Shown here in pieces: positions 1-10,842 of a DNA stretch of 64,000 bases (position 1 is the stretch's first letter; each line of letters begins with the position of its first letter). A model generated the notes under the pieces. The model was not told the origin of the DNA, made no database searches, and saw only the letters and a program-made list of their open reading frames with translations. Location of the stretch: positions 1,984,001 through 2,048,000 of the forward strand of contig JARFIW010001670.1 in the NCBI GenBank assembly GCA_036346225.1. The letters are read 5' to 3'. The stretch comes from Platerodrilus igneus (Eukaryota > Arthropoda > Insecta > Coleoptera > Lycidae). The position numbers were made by a program, and so were the translations under genes.

Positions 1-581
1 AATTTGTTAAATAGGAAATTGTCTTCATCGTTTACTTGTAATACTTACATCAAAAGTGGAAAAAGTTTACTGAAATTTTAAATTCTATATCTTATGGTGC
101 GAAAAAAGATTGGAAATCGCGAAAAAAAGTTTGTATTTCTTGTATTACTCCTTTTATACCTACAAAACTTTGCTGTATTACAATAGTTATACAATGCGTA
201 CTCTACTTGTTACATCTAAACTTTATGGATATTTTGGTAAGTTAACTGTAGTTACAATATTGTTATAAAGAATCTATACAATTCTTTCAACATACGGAAC
301 ATTTTAAGAAAAGCAGACTCGGACAATTCGTCGAAAGCGCTGTCAGCGATCATAAGAAGCCCATCTGATTGTAGACGATACTTAATTCTATGCGACCTTG
401 AAGATGTATAAGTATTGACCGTTAGTATAAATATATGCTTATTTTCTTTTTGTTTTAGCCTACATAACCTCATTTTTTATTTTTTAAATTTTTCCGTTCA
501 ACCGACATACCCGTTTCATAGTACTGTATGTTCTCTATCGTCCGTTTCTTATCACTTTCTTTAGTTAAGTCGTAGTCAGTT
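1..581. other. AT-rich flank, no gene recognised
   Basis: Short open frames occur on both strands, but none shows a domain, codon bias or splice context that I recognise. Confidence 0.4.
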
Positions 582-806
582 ATGGCCATGTCTATGGTTA
601 TGGCAGAGCCGTATCAGTGTACCCTTTGCAAAAAGACATACCAAATGCAAAGTAATATAAGTAGACGTCGAAAACGATTTCATGGTATGCAGATCCATGC
701 TCTCAAATCTGAATTATACCAGTTATACCAGAATGTATTGAGTGGCAAATGTGGTAAAATTTATTTTAATAAAACTGTTCTCAAGGTGCATTTAAAAAGA
801 ATGTAG
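582..806 (+). pseudogene. Degenerate C2H2 zinc-finger-like ORF (74 aa)
   Basis: The frame opens with Met and reaches a finger-like segment at about residues 11-34, with a C-x2-C pair (YQCTLC), an aromatic residue after three positions and a late His. The first zinc-binding His position is Arg. A second finger-like segment near residues 55-73 (GKCGKIYF) keeps one Cys and one His and has lost the other two ligands. The layout resembles the paired fingers of insect BTB zinc-finger transcription factors, but with ligands missing it is probably a dead exon copy or chance similarity. I see no flanking splice sites or neighbouring exons that support a working gene. Confidence 0.28.
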
Positions 807-1200
807 GCTCATTCAAATATGTTTCTTTTGAATCAATTTATTTTAATCATTCAGTGATCTTTGCTTATAAGTTATTGCATACAGACGATTCCTGATCTTG
901 TTCTTGTTTCGAGTACCAAGACTCTATTCATGCAGTAATGAGGTTTTCTACCTTAGGAGGGCTCGTACCAATCTGTATAAAACTTGTCCATCCACAAAAT
1001 ATGTAACAATATCAATCTATACAAACATAAACATGTTTAACTTATCTGAATGACAATTAAAAAGTTACCTATCTCAAAGGTAGAATAGACACTATATTGG
1101 CTAAGTATGTATATATGTACATATATATTTTTTTACATTAGTATTGTATTTTTACTTCTTTCACACCTTTAAAAAATATTTGTATTGCATGGTGTAATGT
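807..1200. other. AT-rich spacer
   Basis: No coding similarity is visible. The right part, with a (TA)-rich stretch near 1107-1131, leads into an A-rich tail and may be the 3' end of an old non-LTR insertion. Confidence 0.3.
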
Positions 1201-1224
1201 CTAAATAAATAAATAAAAAAAAAC
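1201..1224 (+). repeat. TAAA-type tail, probable LINE/SINE 3' end
   Basis: Three to four TAAA units run into an A run just after the phrase atgtctaaataaat. That arrangement is typical of 3' tails of Jockey-type insect LINEs, but no coding part of such an element precedes it here. Confidence 0.35.
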
Positions 1225-1639
1225 GTGTGTGCTGTAATAAAATAGCTATCTGCGAGGATAGCTCAAACAAGTGGCGTGTATATGTGTGTGTCAGGGGAAC
1301 TGTCCATGATATCTTCATCATATGTTTGTAGCACCACATTTCAAAGACTTACACTTTTTTCGTGTCTGCTTCTCCCACTGTCCATGTTTCACAGCTGTAA
1401 AGTGCTATGCTTCACACATGTTTTCAACAATCTTTTCATTGTTTCTGTGTTTGTTGTTTTTGAACATACTAGTTGCTTTTTCTTGTTAAATGCAGCACAG
1501 CCTTGCATTACTCTTTGTTTTATATCCTTTGTATACTCGTCCCATATTGTGTTATTTGAATCCCCAGGTTCCAGACATCTTTAACCTCTTGCTAGTTCTC
1601 ATTTCCAATTTGTATTCTGGTTTTTGACTTATTTACCTC

Positions 1640-2600
1640 TCATTTACATAGTAATACTTTAGTTTTATTTTTGTTAATTTTCATACTATATCCCTCTGTT
1701 AGTACTGTTTCGATTTCATTAAGAGCTGCTTCTAACTCTTCCTTGCTAGATGCTAATATCACCATAGTAATTCCAAATGTCTTTCTACATTTGACAGTAT
1801 TCATTGCCTCTTCGAAATATAAGTTAAAAATTAATGGGAATAGGGCACATCTCTGTCTCACCCCTTTCCTAATACTTACTTCTCTACATTCCTGCTCTAA
1901 TTCCATTACTGCTGTTTGCTCTTTGTATAAGCTATGTACTATTTGCCTATCCCCCTATAACTCATTCCAACCTTTTTGAGTATTTCGAACATTTCTACAT
2001 TTTACATTGTCAAATGCTTTTTCCAAATCTACAAACCCTATATACACGCTTTCTACTTTTTCTATTGCTTTCTCCATTAGCACCCTTAAAGCTAAAATGG
2101 CCTCCCGTGTTCCCCTGTTTCACATAAACCCAAATTGATCTAGTATTTCTTCAGCCCGTTTTTCTATTTGTCTTTGTACCATTCTAGTTAATATTTTTGA
2201 CACGTGTGCTGTCAAACTTATTGTTCGGAAGTTTTTAGCATAGTGAATATGGCGTTACATTTATAATCTTTGGGTATCTTGCCTCTCTCATCCATATAAC
2301 TTGCAAGTTGGAAGAGACATTCTGTTACTGCTTGTCCAGCGGCTTTTGGAGTTTATGCTTGCACCTGATCTATACCCAGTGCTTTATTATTTTTCAAACT
2401 TTTTAATGATAATTCAAATTCATCTCTAAGTATAGGAAATCCCAAGTCGTTCATTTCAATGTCTGATTCCTGTTATACTGCTTCTAGTTACTGTCCTGCA
2501 TATAAATCTCGTATATATTCTTGCCATTTAACCACTTTCTCTACATTTCCTATAATAACATTTCCTACCGCACCCCTTATATTCTTCCTATACGATTTAT
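1640..2600 (-). pseudogene. LINE reverse transcriptase fragment (copy 1)
   Basis: The open frame at 1906-1640 encodes the palm region 'IRKGVRQRCALFPLIFNLY' (consensus RQGCALSPLIFN), then 'LASSKEELEAALNEIETVL' and 'YSMKINKNKTKVLLCK', the thumb-side motifs of this family. The FADD catalytic box should lie just before 'LASSKEE'; a deletion has removed it (sequence jumps from FGITM to VILASS). Upstream, at 2600-1910, the fingers region survives only in pieces across several frames. Compared with the copy at 51.4-52.2 kb it is the more damaged one. Confidence 0.8.
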
Positions 2601-3159
2601 ATCCCTAAAATTCATTCTAATTATTCTACGCTTTGTCTGTCTTCCATTTCCATCTCAGTTTGTACCTCTTTACACTCTTCATCAATTCATTGCTCCTTAG
2701 CTTTTCTGCATTTACAAATAATTTCCCATTTTATGGCTTTGTGTCTATGTTTTCCTGCTTCGTCTGGCCTGTTTGTATTTTCGCCTTTCTTCTACTAAAT
2801 TTAGAATATTTTTGGGTACCCATGGCTTTTTCTTTTTGTATATACCCCAGAATATGTCTGACCACCATATCTCTCAAATCTTTTGTGGATATCTTTATCT
2901 TTTAGTTTCTTAAAGTCAAAGTGTCATTTTCGGTTTCTGTTTTCAAATTTAAACACGGATTTTATAATTACTGTGTTGTGGTTAGTGTCTATATCTGCTT
3001 CTGGGCAGCTTTTACAGTCTTTTTACTTATTTCTAAACCGCTATCGACCAAGCATATAATCTATTTGATATCTCTTTGTCTCCTGACATCTTCTACATGT
3101 ATCGTCTTCTAGCATGATGTTGAAATAATGTATTTACGATGGTTAAATTGTTTTTGTCG

Positions 3160-3640
3160 CAAAATTCTACCAGCCTATTTTTTCCTGTCATTTCTTATGC
3201 CCAAACCAAATACATTTACTACAGTTCCTTCCCTACCCTCGCCTACAACTGCATTAAAATCACCAGTAATAATTAAATTTTCGTATCCTTTTACAAATCT
3301 TAGTATGTCTTCGATATCTTTGTAGATCGCTTCTACCTCCTCGTCACTGAGCATGTATACTTGTATTATTACTGTATTTACCAGTTTAGATTTTATTCTA
3401 ACCATGAGTACTCTTTCGTGCTTTTTCTGCATGACCCTCACACCTGAATTTCCTTCCTCTGATCCTGTATGAATTATCCTAAAGTCTTGCTCCAAAATTC
3501 CCCCGTCTCTGGCCACCAAACTTCACTAATCCCTACTACATCTAATGCTAACCTATTCATTTTAATTTTCAGATTCTCTAGCTTACCTACTTGCTTCATG
3601 CTTCTGATATTCCACGCTCGGACTCATAATATATTCCCTG
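3160..3640 (-). pseudogene. LINE AP-like endonuclease fragment (copy 1)
   Basis: This is the nicking endonuclease that starts target-primed reverse transcription. On the minus strand the start of the domain reads through a 'GISEVWW' segment at about 3540-3510. It continues in the open frame 3519-3175, which contains the phosphoesterase motif ITGDFNAVVG, where the Asp and Asn are the expected catalytic/metal-binding residues. The frame then runs into VFGLGIRNDR, the usual position of the conserved G-x-G-x-x-N-x-x-G segment in altered form. A stop near 3520 separates the N-terminal strand from the rest. Confidence 0.8.
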
Positions 3641-3990
3641 CCCTTCTTTTAAACTTGTCGATCACATCCTCCGAAGTAGTCCTGTCCTGGAGAGCTGCAT
3701 GGGAGACTATTTTAACTCAAGGAATCTTTTATCCCAGAGATGCCATCATTTTCGATATATTGTGTACTTGGGAGGTAATGTGGTTTCCCGTTGCCTTCCA
3801 CAACGCAGTAGTGTGTCTTAGAGTGTCATATCGACCCCCAAGGTCTCTACCACACTAAGTACCAAAAGAGCCGATGCCCTTTTTCAGGGACCTATCTTAG
3901 TCTGGTTCCTCACTAAAGACCCCAGTAATTTGGTTAAACCTATAGTTCGGCTCTTTAACTCACTGAAATATGCGAGCCATATACCCGTTC

Positions 3991-6107
3991 TAGTATTTTA
4001 GAACTTTTCAAGGTGCAGTTCTGTTCAGAATGGTATTAACCATGTACATTTAAATTTTAAAATTAAGTTATAAATGGTTGGTATTTATACAATAAAAAAT
4101 TAATCAAAGTGAAGATAATTATTTGGTAAGACTAGATTGCGACGGAATTGCGCATATAGATTTTGAAATGAAAGTTTATTGGTGAAATTTATTATTAGTT
4201 AAAGCATGGAACTTTATACTTTGGAATGGAGAATGAAAGGAAAAAGGAAAGTTGGTATTTAACTTATTTCTATGTTGTTATTAAAGGCCTTTTCAAAATT
4301 GAGATTTATAAATGTCATGCAATTTAATGTTTGAAACAGAAAAATTTGGAGTGAAGATAGGAATGTTAATGGATTAAATTGGTCTTTTTAGGATTTCTTT
4401 TAGAAATATCTGTCCAGAGTGACGTTAGGAAACTAAGTTTTTTTAAGTATATTTATGTGTACATTGCCATTATTGCGATTGCTGTGACAGACGGTTTGAC
4501 ATCCCTCATTTATGATCAATAGAAGAAAACTTTCAGGATAAGTGATAGTGTAATTTTTTTTTTGTATTTGTCAGTTTATTTATGATTTTTGTTTCTTTAT
4601 ATTTTTTATTTCAAATTTTTCTATTTTCTTTTATTATTTCTTCCATAGGAACTCAATCCTGCACCACTGCAGTTAGCCCATGCACCCAGATATTGTTACA
4701 GGGTTCCCGCCCCTTCAGGGCAACTTTAAATTTATTAACCCGCCATACCCGTAACATGACTTAAGTTAGAACAAAATTGCTCATTGATCTAAACACAAGA
4801 TCAGATTGTAATGTTATTAAACAACCTTATAATGGGTATCTTTTAATAAAATAAAATAAAACATAAGAAGAAGCTTCAAATTCTTCTTTTAATAATTTAT
4901 TGTGTCCACTAAAATGTCGTCCTTACAAATACAGATAATATTCATATGAATATATAAATACAATCAGTACAATTACATAAATTGTGTTTCCTAATCTATG
5001 TACTACAATTTTATGATTGCATTGAATATGTTTTATCATATATTAATATTAAACCATCAGTGTTGAGAATGAAATTATAACATTAGAAATCTCAATATAA
5101 CAAAAACATTCTAGGAATAAATTTCTTATTACTGGTAGGTTTAAATATATATCATAGAGTATAAATATTATACGTATATAATGCATGAATGTATTCAATA
5201 GTATGGCATTAACCATTAATTATAGATTACAAGAATAAATAATAATGAATAAATATTTTAATCGAGTTGGTGTATAACACTACTGACTATTCTATTTAAA
5301 ATAAGAAAAATTAATACTAGAATACTAACGTCACATGCACCTAATATGAAATCAATTACAATTAGACTATGACAATTGTTTTTTTTTTATATAGATTACG
5401 ATATAAGTTTATATTATTGCTATAAGCCCTAAAAATTCTTACATATTTTAATTGGTGTTTTAATAGTTAAGACGCATCATCACCAAAATTAATAAGTATT
5501 TATTTCCAGATGCTGGCATGCATATATTACAATTTTACTACTTACTTAGTTCTTGGCAAATTTGTTTAATTTGGTTTACCCTGATTATAAAAAAAAGTCT
5601 CATTCATAATACATTGTGCAGGTGCTTACAATATCATTCTGTTGAAGGTAAACAAATAACGTAGCAAGTATATTATTTATACACAAATTTCAATTTACTT
5701 TATGCAGCTATATCGATTGTCATAAGGTTAAAGCAGATGTATTTTAAATTTGCAATGTGACAATTTATTAAATCAACTAATTATACAATCAATAATACCC
5801 AATGGAGTTTCATTTGGTGTTTTTACGTGCTATGTTTAATTTGGTGTATTTTTTTATAAAAAGCATACACCTAATACAATCTGTGCTGATATTTACACAA
5901 GTAACTGCAATTGTAATGACTAATAATTGATTATTTATATTAGCTTAAAATAATTTTAACATTGGCACTTTTAACAACCACAGCAGTAACATACCAGTTT
6001 ATTCACATATTATTAAAATCAAGATAGTTGTATATGGGAGCATAAAATGATATATCTCCACTCAGAACCTACGAATTATATATAAAGTTATGCTTATAAT
6101 AGTATAT
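3991..6107. other. AT-rich spacer without recognised gene
   Basis: Apart from an exon-like repeat copy at 4640-4765, this stretch holds only short chance frames. The right half, from about 4860, is extremely AT-rich. Confidence 0.4.
4640..4765 (+). repeat. Exon-like repeat motif, copy 1 of 3
   Basis: A pyrimidine-rich tract ending in ccatag is followed by a GC-richer segment that includes gttacagggttcccgcccct. Two related segments with the same lead-in (tgctatag) lie near 25590-25665 and 28530-28590, inside the duplicated 1.6-kb unit. The shared pattern is an AG-terminated tract, then 'actc/accc..ctacac..ctg', then 'ttgttacgggattcc'. It may be a relic exon of an unknown element or gene family. 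I do not recognise a protein. Confidence 0.4.
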
Positions 6108-6227
6108 TATATACCTAAGTTGAGAAGTGATCAATTATAAATCGAGCACTTTTATATCCAGAGGTGCGAAGCGCCGAAGGATAAAAAGTGCGAGATTTAT
6201 AGTTTCACTTCTCAACCGAGGTATATA
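6108..6227. repeat. 120-bp near-perfect hairpin (foldback repeat)
   Basis: The left arm (tatacct..gttgagaagtg..ataaatc..gcactttt..tatcc) is answered by its complement ending at aggtatata. Even the centre folds, as GGTGC-GAA-GCGCC. The whole unit is one stem with a few mismatches and bulges. It has no coding capacity and looks like a MITE or the terminal structure of a larger DNA element. Confidence 0.8.
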
Positions 6228-6288
6228 TGAAATTTTTTACTACTAACACTAAAACGTACAATACGAATATATCAGCACACCAATAGCC

Positions 6289-7381
6289 TATGCATCAAAC
6301 CAAAGTCTCCATGAACAAATATTTCCTGATTTACTAAAAATTGCAGCAATCACACCTATCTATAAAAAAGGTGGTCCAAAAAATCCAGAAAACTATCGAC
6401 CAATCGCTATTCTTCCCGTACTCTCCAAAATATTAGAAAAAATCATATACATAAGAATGATGAATTTGCTAAACAAATTCAACTTACTATCTGACAACCA
6501 ATTTGGATTCAGGTCAAAAAGATCCACTATTAGTGCAACAGTAGAAACACTAGAGCACATCTATGAAGGTTTCGAAAAGAAAAAGCCCATCATAGCAGCA
6601 TGCTTGGATCTCAGTAAAGCCTTTGACTGTGTCCCGCATATGATTTTACTGGACAAACTAGAAAGAAAAGGTATTCGTGGAACTGCACATAAACTAATTA
6701 AAAGTTACCTAAAGAACTGGCTACAAAAAACATACTGCTCAAGGATAATCAGAAATCGAAAAGGTCCAGACTGGAGTCCCTCAAGGATCCATACTTGGAC
6801 CACTACTATTCCTCCTATTTATTGATGACCTACTGCAGAACATAGGCTTACATACATGCTTATATGCAGATGATACAACTATCCTGGTAACAGGTGAAAG
6901 CTACGAACAAATCATGGCTGATCTAAATGTCAGACTTCTATCAGCAATGAACTGGTTTAATACAAATAAACTTAAAGTTAATAAAGAAAAAACCAACATA
7001 CACATTTTCTCACATCACATAAATCATCATAATGACACTGAAAGTATAAAATTTCTAGGCTTCACAATAGATTCTAAATTGAACTGGAAAATGCACATAC
7101 ACAAAATGTGTGTTACAATAGCCCGATCACTATATGCAATAAGAAAATTAATGAACATAAGCACACAATCTGCAGCTAAATCCGCTTATTATGCACTCAT
7201 ACACAGCCACCTGAATTATGGGACTATATTATGGGGCGCCTCACCACATGCTAAGTGCACATTCATTCTACAAAAAAGAGCTATCAGATTACTTACTAAT
7301 GTACCAATAACCACTCACTGTAAACCATTATTCCGAGAGCTAGGAATATTAACATTGCCGGCAATATATGTTCTTCAGTGA
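6289..7381 (+). pseudogene. Reverse transcriptase, Jockey/CR1-like, frameshifted
   Basis: This would be the polymerase that copies element RNA at the nicked target. The first frame holds the fingers motif 'ITPIYKKG', then '[20 protein letters not shown]', '[11 protein letters not shown]' and the catalytic box A '[11 protein letters not shown]' (about 6598-6630). After a frameshift near 6765 another frame gives '[12 protein letters not shown]' and the catalytic box C 'LYADDTTIL' (about 6856-6882), with both Asp present. The frame starting at 6914 continues through 'NTNKLKVNKEKT', 'FLGFTID' and the C-terminal 'YGTILWGAS' segment. All RT blocks are present, and the main visible defect is the frameshift between boxes A and C. 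Confidence 0.85.
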
Positions 7382-7705
7382 ATCAAATATGTTGTAGCAC
7401 TACAAAAACATCCATTGACACACCAAGACATACATAGCTACAACACCCGAAACAACTTTATACTAGTAGTACCATGGTACCGCATGAACAAAAGTAAAAG
7501 TGGAGTAAATTACTAGACTTACAAGATTTAAAATAAAATCCCAAATCAATATTTACAACAGAAGACTACTGGGGAACTGGTCAACAGAATCAAAGTGTAC
7601 CTTACGGGCCTTGCACCATACAGCATTGATGACTACCTAAAGAGTACCATAATAATATAAAGCATTTTGTATGACATGGTTAAATATCTTGTATATATTA
7701 TTCCG

Positions 7706-7733
7706 CAATAAATCTATCTATCTATCTATCGAT
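7706..7733 (+). repeat. (TCTA)n microsatellite at LINE 3' end
   Basis: Four to five tcta units directly follow an aataaa-containing end of the LINE. The tail is probably made by reverse transcriptase slippage at insertion. Confidence 0.8.
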
Positions 7734-7735
7734 AT

Positions 7736-9448
7736 GTTATCAAGTCAAAATTATGTTTAAGTTTTTAAAATACTAAGTACGCTAGATGTTACTGCATGTC
7801 AAATTATAAAAGTTTGACGTTGTTAAATGTTAGGTTACTTGAAGTAGTTTTAATTGGTTTAAGTATTATAAATAAAGTACAAATGGTTGATAGTGATTAA
7901 GAAGTAGAAAAAAATGGAACGCCACCTGAGCTTGCACAACTTGTAAACAGTGCTAGTTGTGATTTGTTCCAGATGTCTAGAAAATTGTATATATGTACAT
8001 ACACTCAGTTCAAAGAATGGTGTGAAAAAAGAGAGCTACAAAAATATCAGAAAAATTGTTTTTGACTTAACGGTAAGTTAATATAGCTAAATATTAAAAG
8101 TTTCTAGTTACTTACAAATTGGTGTGGAAGTTTTACACAGGTAATCTGTCAAACTAAAATATTTTGATTGGTAGTATTAAACGTCATTCGACTAGAATAG
8201 TAGGCGTTTTGTCATTATTGACCTAGGGAATTTGACTGTTATTATTAACCTAGGGAGAGAAGAACTACTTCTCATTCAAGCAATGGAATAAATAATGGCC
8301 ACTTCTCAAGTTAGTAGTAAAAAATTACTTTTATCAAATATAGCATGCTCGATTGATGACAGGTAAGTAAGTTTTAACAACATAAAATATGAAATGTATG
8401 TTGCATGTAATTTTTTGTCATATTAAACCATCTGCATTGGGTGTAAATTTTCACCATAATAAATAAGAATGCTTCGGTAAAATTTCTCTTAGCATAGTAT
8501 TTATAATACCATTTAGCGAAGATGTACAAGTAGATTATTAATAATTAAGTAATGTCCACTACCTTTACTCAATATACGATATAAATAATAGATCTAGTAT
8601 TAATAGTAGAGTTACAGTTGCAGTACATCAAACATTAAAACTTCATTAGAGTCTTAACTATGTTCATTTTGCCAGATTCCGAAAAGTGATTTCGTGTAGT
8701 CTTAAAAATTTGTAGATAAGCATTTTTCTATAAGGGTTTGTTAAAAGTGGATTATGTCTTTGAAAGAAAGTATGGAAACATGCAATGAAGTTATAAACAA
8801 AATTTGTAGAAATTTGGCTAAACTGGATCAAATTAGCTAAAAGGCAACCAATTCAAGGAATAAAATTAATTTACCTAAATGAATAGAATCATTACTCTAT
8901 GAAATAATCCAAAGATTTGTATAAATTTGGCCTATAAACAATTAAATAATATGCAACCATTTAAACCTCACAAGCATACACTTCAATCTTATATTTAACT
9001 TCGATTAATTTTATATGGATTTTATCAAGATTAGTATAACATAGGACAAAAATTCGGAACCCTTTGGCGGTGTTTAAAGTAAGCTAAATCAGATATCCTA
9101 ATTAACTTAAAGCAACCCCAGAACTTAAAAGTGATAGTGATCATCCAGGACATTTGTGTATAATCACGAGGACTTTAACAGTGCATATCCATCTCCCCTT
9201 AGCAGTAAGAGATAATTAGGTATAGGAGGTAGACGTACCAGATCCTTGGATCCTGGGAAATAAAGTTACCACGCATTGTAGACTCAAAATAAGTCGATTG
9301 GACCCAATTTATCTATATATCACAATGTACCGTGTGTCTGTGAAGAGTTCAAAGTTATTGAAATTTGGCAAAAGTATTCAAAAAATCCCATGGAAGTTGT
9401 AGAAGGTAAAAAACCCATTCTCCTCTCGCTATTTTTGCTATACTTTTC
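7736..9448. other. Spacer; possible right end of an inverted-terminus element
   Basis: No gene is recognised. At 8310-8326 lies gttagtagtaaaaaatt, the exact reverse complement of 6231-6247. A TTGAGAAGTG-type motif next to it is also seen in the hairpin at 6108-6227. Confidence 0.35.
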
Positions 9449-10225
9449 TTAACCTTCCGTCGGGCACAATCGATCTATCAGGCACAGCGCAGACGGTTCG
9501 ACCCTCCTCTCCACTCTTAATCATTGCCTACGACTACAGTGCCAAGTAGCTGCCTATTTTTATGTGCCATGTACAACATTTCAACTCAGTTTACTCTGGG
9601 CCTTTACTACGCGAAGTCGCGCATGTTTTGCTCATACAAGCTCATTGCGCCTGAACTCGTAACAATTTCAAAGGTATGTATTTAATACGTAAAATAAAAT
9701 AATGCGTTAAAACTTTTTATTCTATGTTTACTTCAAGATAAAATAATGTAAAATTTATGATTAGATTTATAAAAATATATAAATTTATCATTCTGACCTA
9801 ACCGGCACATTGCACCTGAACATGTATTTATTGTGATTATTCTTTTGTTTTAGATTTTCCGCAAAAATGTTGATTCGCAAAACGTACAATTTGCAGAATT
9901 CAGAACATATCGAAGAAATACTAAGGTGGCTAGATGAGAATGAAAAAGACGATCCGATTTTGAATGAGGATTTGGGAGAAGAAAGTGACATCGCTTCAGA
10001 AGATGAGATAGAACAACATGATAGTGATTCTGAAACAGAGCAAGAAGGTGCGAGCGATGATGACGATAATACAGACAACAGTTTTTTTTTGGAAAAAAAA
10101 TAGTACTACGTGGAATAAAAATCCTCCAAGACAATAGATACGTAGAGCTTCTCCCCATCTGATCACTCATTTACCAGGTGTAAAAGGTAACGCAAAGCTT
10201 TCCAAAACTGCTGTTGATTGTTGGA

Positions 10226-10521
10226 GGCGGCTCCGTGGCATAGTGGTATGTGTGTGACTACTACGCCCAAGGTCCCGGGTTCGAATCCCGACACGGTCCG
10301 CTTGAAAAATGTTAGGCGAGCATTTTTCGCAAAAATACACCCTCGTTCGGATGAGAGGTAAAATGGAGGTCCCGTGTGTGAGTGTTGTCACGCACGTTAA
10401 AGATCCCTACCTTGCTTGGAACATCAAGGATTCGGCAAAATTCAAAATTTTCCAGGTAAAAAAAACTCGCTTCCTGGCCAATGTAGTACCTTCGGGTGGA
10501 GCATTGGAAAATCACATGTAA
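10226..10521 (+). mobile_element. tRNA-derived SINE, copy A (full length)
   Basis: The head has a Pol III A-box-like tggcatagtggt (10236-10247) and a near-perfect B box ggttcgaatcc (10278-10288), as in a tRNA. A non-tRNA body of about 200 bp follows, with the conserved phrases cctcgttcggatgagaggta, cgcacgttaaagatccctac and caatgtagtaccttcgggtg. The 3' end is cacatgtaa, not poly(A). It is flanked by the 14-bp duplication tgttgattgttgga at 10212-10225 and 10522-10535. Very similar to copy E at 63.6 kb, so the family was recently active. Confidence 0.9.
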
Positions 10522-10535
10522 TGTTGATTGTTGGA

Positions 10536-10842
10536 AGGCGTCGCCGTGGATCAATGTAGTAAGCGTAAGACTACGGATCCCAAGGTCCTGAGTTCGAATC
10601 CCAACACGGTCGACTGCTTGAAAAATGGCAGGTGAGCATTTTTCACAAAAATTACGTCCTCGTTCGGATGAAAGGTTAAATGAAGGTCCCGTGTGTGTGT
10701 GTGTGTTGTCACGTACGTTAAAGATCCCTACCTTGCCTGGAGCGGCAAGGGTTCGGCAAAATTCTAAATTTCCAGGCAACAAAAAACTCGCCTCCTGGCC
10801 AATGTAGTACCTTCGGGTGGAGCATTCAAAATGTAAATGCAA
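10536..10842 (+). mobile_element. tRNA-derived SINE, copy B (tandem to copy A)
   Basis: This has the same organisation as copy A, with a B box (gagttcgaatccc), the body phrases and the cttcgggtggagcatt end. It is clearly more diverged from A (head tccgtgg versus cgccgtggatcaatgtag, extra bases in places), so it is not a fresh duplicate of A. It shares the flanking 14-mer with A: tgttgattgttgga occurs again at 10843-10856. Removing both SINEs and two of the three 14-mers restores the piggyBac frame across 'VDCWSNLF'. Confidence 0.9.

Larger units (their letters stand above)
1290..3990 (-). mobile_element. Endonuclease-RT non-LTR retrotransposon, minus strand, decayed (copy 1)
   Basis: Read on the minus strand, this block gives 5' leader, AP-endonuclease, linker, reverse transcriptase and 3' region in order. 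It belongs to the same family as the plus-strand copies at 32.7-34.7, 51.05-53.7 and 53.9-54.4 kb: the segment at 1290-1570 matches the complement of 52360-52610 closely, including the phrase for 'KKKQL' and the following tract. The protein type is often annotated as 'craniofacial development protein 2-like' endonuclease-reverse transcriptase. I would place it near RTE, but the clade is not settled. Many stops and frameshifts make it non-functional. The 3' end is cut off near 1290 relative to the other copies. Confidence 0.85.
6255..7735 (+). mobile_element. Jockey/CR1-like LINE, 5'-truncated
   Basis: A plus-strand non-LTR copy begins inside the RT fingers and runs to a (TCTA)n tail at 7706-7733. 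It lacks the endonuclease, as expected for 5' truncation during target-primed insertion. The coding parts are moderately conserved with at least one frameshift, so this is a dead but not ancient copy. Its protein is similar in type to the LINE at 13.9-17.2 kb but belongs to another subfamily. Confidence 0.85.

Noticed and set aside
1276..3858. Plus-strand frames at 1276-1584, 1671-1979, 2633-2905, 2921-3112, 3128-3325 and 3469-3858
   Set aside because: They are hydrophobic-looking shadows of the minus-strand LINE; the minus strand carries the recognisable domains.
10230..10300. A functional tRNA gene
   Set aside because: A and B boxes are present, but the acceptor stem does not close and a SINE body follows.
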